Assembly: GCF_905475345.1 (NCBI RefSeq) | Contig: NC_066591.1 | Coordinates: forward strand, 899,501 to 963,500 | Source of the DNA: Vespula vulgaris | Taxonomy: Eukaryota; Arthropoda; Insecta; Hymenoptera; Vespidae | Direction of reading: 5' to 3' | DNA: 64,000 nt | Shown here: piece after piece, positions 1 to 13,048 of the stretch | How positions within the stretch are numbered: position 1 is the stretch's first letter | Layout: each line of letters opens with the position of its first letter | Made by a program: the position numbers and the translations under genes | The notes under the pieces: model-generated | What the model saw: the letters and a program-made list of their open reading frames with translations, nothing else | Told to the model about the DNA's origin: nothing | Database searches by the model: none

Positions 1-348
1 GAAAAATAAAGGAAAAAAGAAAAAAGAAAAAAAAAAAGAAAAAAAATGAACAGTACTGCTTGGCTGAATTAAGGCCAGCTTGCATACTCATTGTGCATCC
101 CTTTTTGACTTGATTGTAGCGAGGCATATCCTTGATTTATTATTTATATGGGACGTAATTATTATTGCACATTCGAAAATAAGAAGTGATAATAAATATA
201 AAGGTACACATTAATACTTACAACTGAGGATGTGATACCACAGAATAACGAGAATATAACTCAGACACCACTGTAAATTGTAACTTTCATGAAATGGTCA
301 CTGTACTCATCTTTTGTTATATGTACAGAGTATTAGAAAAAATTATAT

Positions 349-372
349 GTATATATATATATATATATATAT
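349..372. repeat. (TA)n microsatellite
   Basis: Near-perfect TA dinucleotide run, followed by a CA/TC-rich stretch to about 415. Confidence 0.9.
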
Positions 373-1642
373 CTACACGCACACACATACTCTCTCACAC
401 ACACATATATACATATACATATAAATAAGGATTTGTAGAAGCATAGCCATTGATGCATCAATAAAATTATTGTTCACTAATTAATTTATATACTAGTATA
501 TATTCTATGATGCAGGACGTGAACAAAATAAACTTGGCTTCGTCTGAAGTTTCAACAAGCAAAAAGGCCATACAGATACAAGTCCTAACAATCATGTGTA
601 TGCTGATTGTCTTACATAAATTGAGCATGTTCGACATACTTAAATAAAACAAATCATCGACACTCGAAGTGGTCGTATAACGAAAGTGTGCATTGAATCA
701 GTGGATGATGGTCGGTGAAATTCAATTCTGTTATTCTGTGGTTCATCAAATAAAAAGAAAAAAAAAACGAAATAAAAAAAAAACAAAAAGCAAAAAACAA
801 AAAATAGAAAGAAAAAAGGACAGCTTCTCTTTTAGTGACACTTTTACATGTTGAGAAATGAAATATATGTCAGAGAACGCGCACGTGCGCGCGTAAATAG
901 TATATAAATGCGATTAGTTTATATACAATTGAAAGTATTAAAAATTAGTCTTCCTGAGATCATCATACAGGAAGTCGCCTTATGCACTCTTAGGTATATA
1001 GCACTGAAATCTGTGCCTTTTCTAATTCAGCCTGCCAATCTGCTATGTGCACTTTACGTCGATCATCTAAAAAAGGAAAAAAGAAAAAAAAGCAAAGATA
1101 AAAAGAACAAAAAAAAAAAAAAGAACTGTAATCTTCCTTATATTTTTATACATTTTTCATAATAAACATTATATACCTTTACTTTCCTTAGAAGAGAAAA
1201 GATTACGATTAACGAATCTGTTTAAAACGGCATGATGATTTAGATGAGTTTCGACGTGGAGTATTAGCCTTTGAACAATTTTTCAAATGTTCCCATGTTG
1301 TATTCACTTACAATTAAATAAGCAGTAAATGTATTTTTCTGCAATGAACAAGAAACATCAAAGATATAATCTGTCTAATCGAGTATTAAAAAAGTAACAA
1401 AAAGAAAAAAAAAGAAAAGAGAAACAGACGAAAAGAAAATAGTGCCTGTTATTACAAGAAAAAAAGAAAAAAAAAAAGCAAAGAAAAGAAAAGAAAATGA
1501 AAAAATCCTTCATTTAAAGAATATTATATATTGTACTTTTATTTGATTCGTAATTTACGAAATTTTTTTTCTTTTTTTTTTTTTAATTATTTTTTTTATT
1601 TTCTATTTTATTTTTTTTTAAACAAGAACAAGTCTTTCTAAA

Positions 1643-1686
1643 AAGAGAGAGAGAGAGAAAGAAAGAGGGAGAGAGAGAGAGAGAGA
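1643..1686. repeat. (GA)n microsatellite
   Basis: Imperfect GA repeat embedded in a longer purine-rich tract that continues to about 1745. Confidence 0.9.
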
Positions 1687-2177
1687 AATAAAAGAAAAAA
1701 GACAAAAGGAAAAAAAGAACGAAAAGAACGAAAAGACAAAAATAAAAAATGCATTAAAATCTTCCATGCCTATCGTTGGTATAACAAGGACGTACGTATG
1801 CGTTCACGTATCACGCTCCGAAATATTTCGAAAACCATTGAGATGCTTATTAGTTAATTCAAACTATCCATAAAACTATCCATAATACTGTCCACCATGA
1901 ACAGCGAAAATTCAACTTTGGAGAATGGTGTATTGATACTAACACAAAATATTAAGGAGACAATCGTAAAAATAGAAGAATACATATAATTGTTCATACA
2001 TTGACAGGATTCCTAAGTGAAGAGTGAAGTCTCGCCTTGTTTCCCTCGAGCAGAAATGAGAGCGAGCTACGTGCCGAATATCACTCTACAGCAATACAAC
2101 CTTTAATAGCAAAGTAATCTAGTTGAATGGCCAAGTGCGACTTCCAATACTGTGTATTCTTTTAATTAATTTTTTTT

Positions 2178-2232
2178 TCTTCTCTTCTTCTTCTTCTTCT
2201 TCTTCTTCTACTTCTACTTCTTCTTCTTCTTC
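2178..2232. repeat. (TTC)n microsatellite
   Basis: TTC trinucleotide run with a few CTA interruptions in its centre (about 2208-2217). Confidence 0.9.
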
Positions 2233-2449
2233 AGAATTCTCTTTTAGAGTTACAAATGAAATATAGAATAATAATGTACACCTTATAACAACGTAGCATA
2301 TTTTTGGGGGAAAATGTGTTGGATAACAATAATATATTAAATGTTAAAAGAATGTGATCATTATCTTTGAAAAGAGTACTCCCTATGTTATAATTATTAT
2401 TGTTTACAACATCATCCAGGATGATCTTAAAAAGCAAAATGCATATTAC

Positions 2450-2513
2450 TATATTCTATTATATTATATTATATTATATTATTATATTATATTATTATAT
2501 TATATTATATTAC
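2450..2513. repeat. (TATTA)n/(TATAT)n repeat
   Basis: Pentamer-like run of TATAT and TATTA units, imperfect. Confidence 0.85.
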
Positions 2514-4294
2514 ATTTATAACGATTGTAAAGTATTATAAAATTAATTTAATGAGATGAGTCAGTTATATTTTTGTTGATATCCAACATAGATTCTTTCT
2601 TTTGAAAATGGCGTGGAATTTGTGTTTGACTTTATATCGATCTTATGATGCAATATTGATTTCAGTCTTTCATAATATATTACACACATATACACAATGA
2701 TATTTTATATATATATAATTCTTATATCGATTCTTTTGATAACTCGGAAAAATGTTATAGTAGCAATGAACAAAACGAGATCCTAATATTGATTCTTTTT
2801 CCTAATTCTGTATTAAGAACATAGATCGAGTAATTAAATGTGTATACTTCGCGTGTATACAAATAATATTATTCTATGCATGTGTACATATTACAAATGA
2901 GACATTGTGCAAAATATAATTAACGATATTTGCATTTATTAAGTAATTTGTATGAAATCGCAATGTCTGAATTCTATCGTAATTATTTAAAATTAAATCT
3001 TTATCTTGTAAATTATATTATAAAAAGAATCGATATATATACGTATATATATATATCGGATTTTATTTTCTCTCGGGGGTATTTCTGTATCATGTTGATT
3101 CATTGCAATTTATTACTATATTTTATAGTTGCTATTATAGTCAAAGCATTTATACTTTTTTTCTGGTATAGTGCAAGAGGAATAGGATTATGATTGATTT
3201 TTTTTTCACTTTTGACAGAAGTATGAGATATACTGTAAAATGTATGTGAAGAATTCCACTTTATTTTCTTATTTTATTACGAGTGTAAACAATCGCACAC
3301 TCGTAATATAATAATAGCTTATATATTTGAATTAAAATTTATCCTCTGGTAGTGTAATCAAATAGTAAACTATTACAAGACAGATCATATTATATATTTA
3401 TTGTATTATCAAGTAAATATTATAAAAATGTGTACAGCCCTTTACAACCTGCTGGTAATGTAATACTACAGTATTGATCTCAAAACAAACTAATCGAGTT
3501 AAAAGAACGACACTATTTGATTATATTACCAATGGTTCAACATTTATTCACACATCTTATTTAATTTATTGTATTAATGAAACATTAATTCGATCCTTAT
3601 ATATCATTTTGAATACAGCATTTTATGTTAGTAGAATATTAATTTAACACAGAAAGGCCATGAGTAATAGTACATTATTCATTTATTTTAATGATTATTA
3701 ATATATCCTGAGATCACACAATAATATATCTCATTAACTGAAGAAATATACAATACATAAACGGAGGATGTACTCATAGTAAATGTTACGTAACAAAAAA
3801 AAGAGTCGAAATTTCTTTTTTTTTTTTATTAAATATTTTTTTCTCTTGCTAAACGATATTTTATAATTTACTATTGAAAAAGGGGAAATTAATTAATATA
3901 AATATATTAAGTGTATAAAATTTCTACGATCTTAAATATGTACGTTTGATTTTCCCTAATATATAATCGCAAAAGCTAGAAAAATCTAAGATTGTCAAAA
4001 ACGTGTGCCTTTTTCCATTTGATATTGTATATTTCGCACATTTCACTGGACGAAGATTTGGTATGTTAATCATTTCGATTTTGGAAAGAGAAACTGAATG
4101 ATTAATAACTTGATAATAGAATATAATAATTCTGCAGTTAAAATAGCATTATTACTACAAAGTTATTTATATAAAATCCTACAGAGTGGCCTTGGACTAC
4201 TACTAGATATCATTTTAGCAAGAAAACAGATCGAAATAGTTTAAAATACCACTTTATGGTTTCTTTTTTCTTCTCTTTTTTTTCAGGTGCATGA

Positions 4295-4326
4295 TAATTA
4301 ATTAATTAATTAATTAATTAATTAAT
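4295..4326. repeat. (ATTA)n tetranucleotide repeat
   Basis: Eight tandem ATTA units directly after a pyrimidine-rich segment. Confidence 0.9.
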
Positions 4327-5221
4327 AATGCTGTATACACACAAATTCTTACATACTTTTACAGCTCGGCAAAAAATTATTAAAAAGAATCGCGCATTTG
4401 TTTATCATTGATCATGTATCCTATTAATTCATATTGCATTTGTTTCACTCAAGACTGTGCAATGAGAGTTCTTTTTTATGCTCTGATACATTTTAATATC
4501 TTACATTTCCACTATGCATTTCATACTGTTAAAGATAAAATATTTACTATATTTTCGTTGTGTTTACTTATATAAAAATATAAATTATTGTAGAATATTG
4601 TAAAGAAAAAAAAAAAGAAGAAGTTAAAATATTATATTCCTAAGGCCACCCAGTAGATTAATATGTATGGCAGTGAGTGATGAAAGAGATATTAAATCGT
4701 TAGATCCTCCTATATATATACACATATAAATATAAATACATATGTATATACATACATATATAAATGTATACCGTGCATACGTCGTATATGTATGTATATA
4801 TGCATATAATAAAAGTATGCAGTGTGTGAAAGCATTTATATGAAAGATAATAGAGACCTGTAAAGGACCATGCTGTTTGCTGCACTCCAACAGTGCACCC
4901 GTCCAAGCATCCAGAGGATCCTTATCATTTTTGGTTAATTATAATCACTCCATTATTTAAACAAAAAGCAAACAAACAAACAAAATCTAATTTAAAAGTA
5001 CTAGCTTAGATCTTGTAAAATGGAGGGCAGTAAATAGCTTGTAAAACAGGATAGAAAAATTATTTAATAATTTTATATATATAAGAAGCAATGATAGTAA
5101 TAATTTCGTAATAATAAATATGTTTAAACTGTCTTGTATATGTTGTATCAATTTATTTCTAAATCCTCAATCAAAAGGAATATTTAGTTTACACAAGACA
5201 TTATTTTTGTGTTTGTTCTGC

Positions 5222-5306
5222 ATATATATATATATATATAGATACATATATACATATATACATATATTATATATATATATATATATATACATATATAATA
5301 TATATC
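5222..5306. repeat. Imperfect (TA)n repeat
   Basis: Long TA-rich array with interspersed CA and GA dinucleotides. Confidence 0.85.
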
Positions 5307-5776
5307 CTGCTAGCAGTGCTGTGTGTAAATCTGCTTCATTTAAGGGGTAATGGCCATACTATGTAAACATTTTCTTTTTTTTTCGCATAGTAATTGTTGT
5401 AACTCAACATTTATAAATTTATCGAAAAAAAACAAAATAAGAAAAAACAAAAAAAAAAGAAAAAGAAAAAAATTGACGTATATAACGGTCGAAATATTAA
5501 CTTCCACATTCATGAGAAGTATGATGTGTTATAGGGGAAGATACGAATTTTTAGAAAATTATTTATATTAATAAGGGTTGCACTCTTATACAAACGTGAC
5601 AAACTTTTCATTTTCAAATGCAAGTATTTTTTTTATATAATATCATATTAATAACATCATAATTCTTATAATAATTCCGAATTGTTAATAGAATGGTGGT
5701 GGTTATACGTATGAAAATTTAATTGATTTATCATGTTCAGTGTCTGTTAGCAACTGCCTTTGTTTTGTTATTTCAG

Positions 5777-8056
5777 CCCCATGGACCCATCCGTACCCCC
5801 CAAGCACCCAGTAGTGAGGTACGTTGCTGCATACCATAATACCACTGTCCATATCCTGATTTTGCATTTGTTATCCTAAACTTGCGTCCAATCTTTAATT
5901 TATGAGTTATATGATTTAATGCTTCGATCACACGAGCTAATAATCAAAAGTTTTTTTTTCATATTTTAAGCAGCAATATTTCATATTTACTTATGCCTGA
6001 GAAAAAATAGGATAAAATTAATAATATAAGATATATAAGTTGTATAGCCTATCATGGAACTACTTTTTGCATTTTAATACATAGCCAAAAGAATAATTAT
6101 AGTCGTTTATATCATGTTAATTAGTCGTTGTTAATTAAAAACTTAGAAGTTTTATAAAACGATTAAAACGTAATAGAATGAAATACATGCTATAATAGTA
6201 CGTTCATTTATCGCAAATTTATACAGTTAGGTGCATACATATATATGCTAGCAACTAACAAATTATTTACATCACTTGCTTTAACTAAATATTGTAAATA
6301 ATTGCTCAAAGTAATTTCATAAACTATGTTGAATGTATAATACAAATGGTGTATTCTGAAAATATTCCTTTGCAAAATACATTCGTATTTTCGATAGACA
6401 AAAGTCATGTTATATCTGCAAATATCAAAATATATGTTTGTTAAAATTGTAATTCATTAATCGTGAATTGTATACTCTCGTATCCGTTGTACAACAAATG
6501 CTTTCTTTTTGTCATTCTTTTTTTTTTTTTTGCAAATAATGTACATTTATAGTTGCTGTATTATCATCATATTCAGCATTACATCTAAAACTGGACGCAA
6601 TTTTTCTAAAGTAAAGTAAAACATATGATATGTAAATAATTATTCAAATAGAAGTAGCAAATAGGCGATTTTGAACAACAACTCTTCAAATGTTTTCTAC
6701 TTCAAATGTAATCATTTTTAATTTCTTCCGTTCAAAAATGTGATAATCTTCTGTAGTATTTCTAGTGCATCAAATAGTTTGAAAAAATATGATAAAAGAA
6801 AATTGTTTTTTCTTCGATATTTTTATCTAAGAAAATGTGATTGTATTGTTGGATTACTCCAAGGAAGAAAAAAAAGAAAAAAACGATAATTCAATGAAAT
6901 GTTAATTAAACATAAATAATATACGAATTGAACTTATTCAATTCTCTTTTATCATTTATTTACTGATATGTCAAAAGTAATGTTACAATTGACTACTTGT
7001 TAGGTTGAATTAAAAATTTGAAAAATGTACGAACAAAATCACAGAAGAAATTATTATTCTTATATTCATTATAAAGGAAAATATTTGAAATATTTTGAGA
7101 ACCTGTTACAAAGAGGTATTAAATATTTTCATGAGTCTTATATATCGAAAAATTAATATGTAAATAAGTATACTGCATTGAGAGATCTTGTTAAATTTTT
7201 AATTACAGTGACAAGTACCTGCATGTTACTGCACGTGTGTTATGATCAACTTACAAATTTCCGAATTTACATACGTTCTCTATCTATGTTTCTAGTTTGC
7301 TACATTTATTATTACGTCAATTTGTAGCATTTCCAATATTATAAAATAATTCTATTAATCAATAATCTTGGTTTGAATTATTAAACATACTCGAACGAAA
7401 ACAAAAAAAAAAGAAAAAGAAGATAAAACACACATTTGCGTTTGTAAAATTAAAAGTAAATAAAATACTAAAATCATTAAAGTTTGTAATGGTAAGATCT
7501 CAACGTATTGTCTAAGAATTGACAGTTTATATAATGATTACGTGTTTGAAAATATTATCGATGCATATTATTTAATAATTTTTTTTTATTAGAGTTAAGA
7601 CATTCATTTGTTACAGCGGTGCAGCGACCACTAATGATGAGCAGGTTAAACCACGCAGTCTACGCTTTACTTGGAGCATGAAAACGACCAGTAGTCGAGA
7701 TCCAAATGAAATTATGTCCGAAATTCGAAAGGTATGTTACAACGAAGTTAATTGGAGTATAATCTAGTATATACGACATATAATAAATGCATAGAAATAA
7801 TAATTTAAATTTGGGCTAATACTGAGAATAATTTCAGGTATTGGATGCTAATAAATGTCAGTACGAACAACGTGAAAGATTCCTGTTATTATGTGCGCAT
7901 GGGGATGCAGCAACAGACAGTCAAGTACAATGGGAAATAGAAGTCTGCAAACTGCCACGACTTTCCTTAAATGGTGTAAGATTCAAACGTATCTCAGGCA
8001 CTTCTATTGGTTTTAAAAATATTGCCAGCAAAGTTGCAGACGAGCTCAAGCTATGA
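5777..8056 (+). CDS. par-1: par-1 / MARK serine-threonine kinase, C-terminal exons only
   Basis: This is the 3' coding end of the microtubule-affinity-regulating kinase PAR-1, which phosphorylates tau/MAP-type proteins and sets cell polarity. The sequence shows two firm exons, 7617-7731 and 7838-8056 (stop TGA 8054-8056), bounded by TTACAG/GTATGT and TTTCAG. Their translation contains the hallmark KPRSLRFTWSMKTTSS segment and the KA1 domain ending VCKLPRLSLNGVRFKRIS ... ELKL, the conserved tail that binds acidic membrane lipids and autoinhibits the kinase. A smaller upstream exon, 5777-5818, has consensus splice sites and the phase (one base in, two bases out) needed to join at 7617. It encodes a proline-rich segment and may be alternatively spliced. 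Kinase and UBA domains lie outside the window. KA1 identity is certain; the 5777 exon is probable. Confidence 0.93.
5819..7616 (+). other. par-1 intron
   Basis: 1.8 kb intron between the small exon and the KA1-coding exons, starting GTACGT and ending TTACAG. AT-rich; no further exon or RNA gene is seen. Confidence 0.7.
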
Positions 8057-10310
8057 TTATCGGCCACGGGCGCCTTAGCAAACCGCGCCAACCCATAACG
8101 CCCTCATGAAGAGTACCATCAGATGGCAGCCTGCGAGGAATTTTACTTTTGTTTCTTCTGGGACTCCGATTCTGAAACCGATAGCCAAGAAATATTCGTT
8201 TGACGATTCCTCCATCCCAGAAACAAAGACAGACACACATCGGAGAACGAATCACCAATATATTTCCATTGTGCCGGAGGTATGCTGTAACGATTCTTGG
8301 AAAGCCTCAAACTGTGATTTGTGATGGCTAATACATATTGAAATACTCTTGAGTGCCAAATGGAACTAGGTTGGCTCATATGTAATACTTCAAGAAAGGC
8401 TGAGCAATTAGCCGACCAACTTATGTGTAAAGCTGGCATTACACACAACAGTCTACATGATTAGTTTTTGAACTTTTTTTTTTTTTAGTTTCTCTCAAAT
8501 GGATCTGCATAATTGACAATGAGTGAAAGTATCAGCATTTTGCTTACAGTTTGACCCACACCCTAATTGTGATCTCTGGCAGTTTTCAATTTAGTACATC
8601 ATGTTTCAGTTCTGACAGTATTATTAATATGGCATTGCTGGTTCTCTAGATATTGCAGGTGTGGCTGCAGCGATACATATAAATATATTTATAAACTTTA
8701 TATTAATACGCTTTGTAGTTGTCAAATATTATTTTCTTCTTTAATACGTTAGTAACTCTACAAATATTCTAGAAAGGAAACATGGTAATATATTTTTAAT
8801 GTGCCTAATAAAAAGAATATTAAAAGTATGCCTTCTTCCTTCTGAAAAAGGTATCGTTTAAATGAAGAGGTCGTTATGAAACCTTTCGACGAAATATAAA
8901 AGGATTTTGGGAACACACATGCGGTACACTTACAATGTCCAGAGAATTTTTTCACAGTACTATTAACTTAAATTATGTTTCGTATTTAAAATGTTATAAG
9001 TGGGGTATCTCTGTAAATAATTTATCAAATCTAATAACTCGTGAAAAGAAAAAAAAAAAATATGTAGCGATCTATTAATAAGAAATTATCATCACTATAA
9101 CCAATCACAGTAACAAATAATAAATCGAACTATTTTAACGCTGGGCAAGTGCACAGCCATTTACTTTTCAAACATTTTTATGATGCTTTACTTTTTTATC
9201 TATACTATAAGTTTGAAAATACACAGCACTTTAGATATTAGCGAATTAATTCATAATAATTGTTATTAACAACATTTTTATTTTTACCATAAAATATAAA
9301 TAATATTCGATACAGTACTACGAAGATAGAAGGAAAAGAGCTATATATTAACATAATTTAAGAATATCACCAAGTGACAAAACTCATGTTTCATGTGAAT
9401 AATACACAAGTACTTCATTCTCAAAAAGTTGGGATATACCTAAACACCTCATTATTATTAATAACAAGATCTGTTATTTCTACGAAAGTTATGATAATAT
9501 TAAATTTAAGTATTATAATTGGCTATATGGTACTATTTAATCTTTTATTCGCAAAAGCATTCACGGTTGATGAAATAAAATTAGAAGTTATACTGTAAAT
9601 GTAGAGGCGAATTACTAGGGACTTGGTGTAAATAATATAATACGAAGGTACTAAATTAATCGAATGGGAAGCCTCATACCAAGAATATTAATACACCTCG
9701 AAAATTCAAGTATCAAACTTTTTATATTTGCCTAAGATTAATGAACAAGTATGTTATGAGATAGGCAATGACACTAATTTATTTACGTAAATACAAATGC
9801 AATGATTTTTTCACATTTCTAACACTCGCACTTAAAGAGTCGAGTAATTTCAACGTACATATATAGCACTGCATTGGCCAAAGTGTTTGGTAAACAGTGT
9901 TACAAATTGATATACATAAATGACTGATAGCAACTAAGTATCGACGCCGGCAGTTCTGTATCGAAACATCTCTTTGGGAAACTTTAAATATGATGAATAT
10001 ACAGAAAAAGGGCATCGGGACTTATTCTCTTTACGTATAATCATACAAGTTCCATTTATCGAAATTATCCTACGAACCAATAATACGAAGGACAGTGTAA
10101 TATATATATAAATTAAATAAAAAAAAAAATGAGACGTGTTAAATAAATACACAAATACACACACACACACACGTGCACGCGCGGGTAACTTCGTGCGGCG
10201 CCTTCTTTTCGCACATGAAGCCGCGTTAATACGGTGGACGACGTAATTATAACATGCATCTATCACAGAGACTTCATCATTAGAGAATTAGATCTCAGGA
10301 TACGATCGAG

Positions 10311-10465
10311 GGTTTTTTCGTTTCTTTTTCTTTTTTTTTTCTTTTTTCTTTTTTCCTTTTTTCTTGTTTCTCTTTTTTTCTTTCATTTTTTTTCCTCTTC
10401 CTTTTTTCTTCCGCCCCTTTCTAACTTTATTCCTTTCCTTCTTTCTCTTTGTATTTCTTTCTCTG
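10311..10465 (+). repeat. Long homopyrimidine tract
   Basis: About 150 bases almost entirely C and T, mostly T-runs with single or double C. Such tracts are low-complexity and can favour triplex DNA; here only the composition is seen. Confidence 0.85.
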
Positions 10466-10802
10466 TTAATTCCTACATTAACGGTTAGTACATTGAGTAC
10501 AATATTCTCATGTTATTGCGATCGCATGTGATTTGTCGATACAAAAGAAAATAATCTATGCGATCGTTATAACAAACTGACAAGAACACATAGAAATATA
10601 CCTTACGATAGTATAATTATTATTAATGTTAAACATGTAAGGCTCTTTAATAGCGTTAAACGGTATATCCCTACATTATTAGGAAAGTGATTATATAATG
10701 TAATCTATACATACACCGCGACCCTCCGCTCGCTTGCTTTAACGAGAATAAATGTATAAATTAATTATTAACGCTTTCATGAGATGAATATAAGTTTAAG
10801 AG

Positions 10803-10829
10803 CAACAACAACAACAACAACAACAACAA
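10803..10829. repeat. (CAA)n microsatellite
   Basis: Nine tandem CAA units followed by an A-rich run. Confidence 0.9.
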
Positions 10830-11658
10830 AAGAAAAAAAATGATATGATTTTAACGTAAAATTATTACAAACAACACAATTGTATATAGCTGAATGGATG
10901 ACACTTAAAATTCATTAAATTGGTCGTGGTAGCGGAGAGGTATTGTGATTTTTTGTATGTAAGTGCCGTGTAACAAACAAACAAACAACCAAGAAATATA
11001 TCTGCTCCCCGAAACAAACAAAAAAAATAAATAAATATATAAAAACAAAAAAAATGAACAAAAAAAAACTGTGTTGTCCATGCAGCTGTGTTGAAATTAC
11101 ACCCTGCACGCATGCGCACACGTACACGATGCCTGTGCAATTCTGCATCGGCAAAGAACAAAATTATATATTACATGCGTACATACACACATAACACACA
11201 TACATATACACACGAACATGTCAGTCTGTAGATAGGTACATACATACAGCTTTGCTAAGTGTTTTCTGGTGATCGGTATCTAGCCAACTGTAGCAAAAAT
11301 GTTTATAATAAAATGGTAACATACATTGTTTCCCAATATCGAGATTTCTTTTAAAAATGCCGCACTTAAACTTTTCATATACATACATAATATATATATA
11401 TGTATGTATATGTATATGTATATATATACGTTAGGCTTCTTCTCTGTCCTCTATTGAATGAATTCTCTTGGAGAATTATATATTATATCAAATTTGCGTT
11501 CTAAATAAAATATAATATACTTTTTACGCATGAAACCTTTTAACGTTAATAAATTTTTTACATATAGTATATAGACAAAATATAGATAAAATAAAAAGAA
11601 AAATGAAAATGCATGACTACTTGATATAAAACAAAACGAGCGATCTGACGATATAATA

Positions 11659-11710
<52 letters not shown>
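11659..11710. repeat. (TG)n(TA)n microsatellite
   Basis: Short TG run leading into a long perfect TA array. Confidence 0.9.
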
Positions 11711-11720
<10 letters not shown>

Positions 11721-11859
11721 TATATTCAGTTTTTCAATCTTCATAATATATATACACACATAACTTAATACGCGAAAACAATTGACGTATTAGAACATAG
11801 AGTTCGATAAAAAATTCTTTATGATTATTATAACAAATTTTTTTCCCTTTTTGACAATA

Positions 11860-12069
<210 letters not shown>

Positions 12070-12381
12070 ACATAATAAAAATTGAAAAGTTCCTCTGAAC
12101 GATATAATTTTTATCCACGACTTTTCCATTTATATGCATATTCTTATATACTTATTTCGAATATATAATAAATTGTTTTTCATTGTAGATCACATTTATC
12201 CTAAACAATTACTCAACTTCACACGATTGAAGTCATTCAATTGTTTTCTTTTCATTGATATGATTTTTTTATTAATACTTTAATAAAATTAACGTGAAAA
12301 AATGATGTTTAAATCGCTTCTATAAATTTGTAGTAAATGATACGTAAACAGCTGATCGGATTTCTTATACAAGATCAGAGA

Positions 12382-12401
12382 TGCGCAGAATTTCATGCGC
12401 G
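12382..12401 (+). promoter_or_regulatory. NRF-1/Ewg-like sites upstream of NUDT2
   Basis: Two half-site matches, TGCGCA (12382-12387) and CATGCGCG (12394-12401), lie about 100 bp upstream of the NUDT2 start codon in otherwise AT-rich DNA. The NRF-1/Erect-wing family binds TGCGCATGCGCA-type sites. Function is inferred. Confidence 0.45.
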
Positions 12402-12497
12402 TAAGACCATTATTAGTGCGAGCATAATTGTAAGTCTTCTAACGTTAAAAACAGTGATGTTTTACCTGTGATAGTTGTCATTCATAATAATATCAAT

Positions 12498-13048
12498 ATG
12501 TCTGTGCAAAAACGTGCCTGTGGGTTTATCATATTTCGTCAAATTCAAGATGCAATAGAATATCTTCTTATGCAGGCGTCATATGGAGAACACCATTGGT
12601 CACCTCCTAAAGGTCGGTTTATAACATTAATATTTTTATATTATATAAATTAATCTGATTATAAAAAAAATATATACTAAAGAATTCTTAAATAAAAGAA
12701 AAAATCATTATCAGAGTTTTCTTAGGTCACGTTGATGATGGAGAAACCGATTTTGAAACTGCATTACGTGAAACGGAAGAAGAAGCTGGATTTGTAAAAA
12801 ATGATTTAAAAATTTTTCAAGATGCCAAAGTAGAATTAAAATATAACGTTAATGGCACTCCTAAAACTGTCATATATTGGTTGGCAGAACTTATAAATCC
12901 TAATCAGTCTATCAGAATGTCAAGTGAACATCAAGCATATAAATGGTTAGGTTATCAGGAAGCTTGTAATCTTGCAAAGTATGCGGATATGCAAAATGCT
13001 TTAACACAGGTTAACGAATATATAAATAAAAATGTAAAAAAGAAGTAA
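12498..13048 (+). CDS. NUDT2: Ap4A hydrolase (NUDT2-type Nudix hydrolase)
   Basis: Diadenosine tetraphosphate hydrolase, which cleaves Ap4A asymmetrically to ATP and AMP and so limits a stress-linked nucleotide. Two exons, 12498-12612 and 12726-13048, join in phase 1 across a 113 bp intron to give 145 residues; the human enzyme is 147. The sequence shows the N-terminal motif MSVQKRACGFIIFR, the HHWSPPKG lead-in and a complete Nudix box at residues 39-61 (G39, E45, R53-E54, E57-E58, G60), with all metal-binding glutamates present. The start ATG at 12498 was preferred over in-frame codons further 5' because it matches the family N-terminus. An AATAAA at about 13074 can serve polyadenylation. 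The gene lies just upstream of ELP1 in the same orientation. Confidence 0.95.

Larger units (their letters stand above)
1..5776. other. Probable par-1 intron, no recognised coding exon
   Basis: This stretch lies upstream of the first par-1 exon seen in the window and is most simply a large intron of that gene; that is inference, because the upstream exons are outside. It is AT-rich, with A/G-rich and poly-A tracts (1-50, 740-810, 1390-1500) and microsatellites listed separately. The open frames here are short, low in complexity and match no family I recognise. One GC-richer island at 4854-4922 stands out and is discussed as a finding. Confidence 0.5.

Noticed and set aside
908..1162. 84-codon open frame in the left intron
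   Set aside because: It ends in a Lys/Asn run made by a poly-A tract, matches no family and lacks supporting splice sites.
10150..10230. GC-rich words (ACGTGCACGCGCGGG and nearby) taken as a possible promoter
   Set aside because: The stretch is short, adjoins an ACAC repeat and has no downstream gene within reach that lacks a better promoter.
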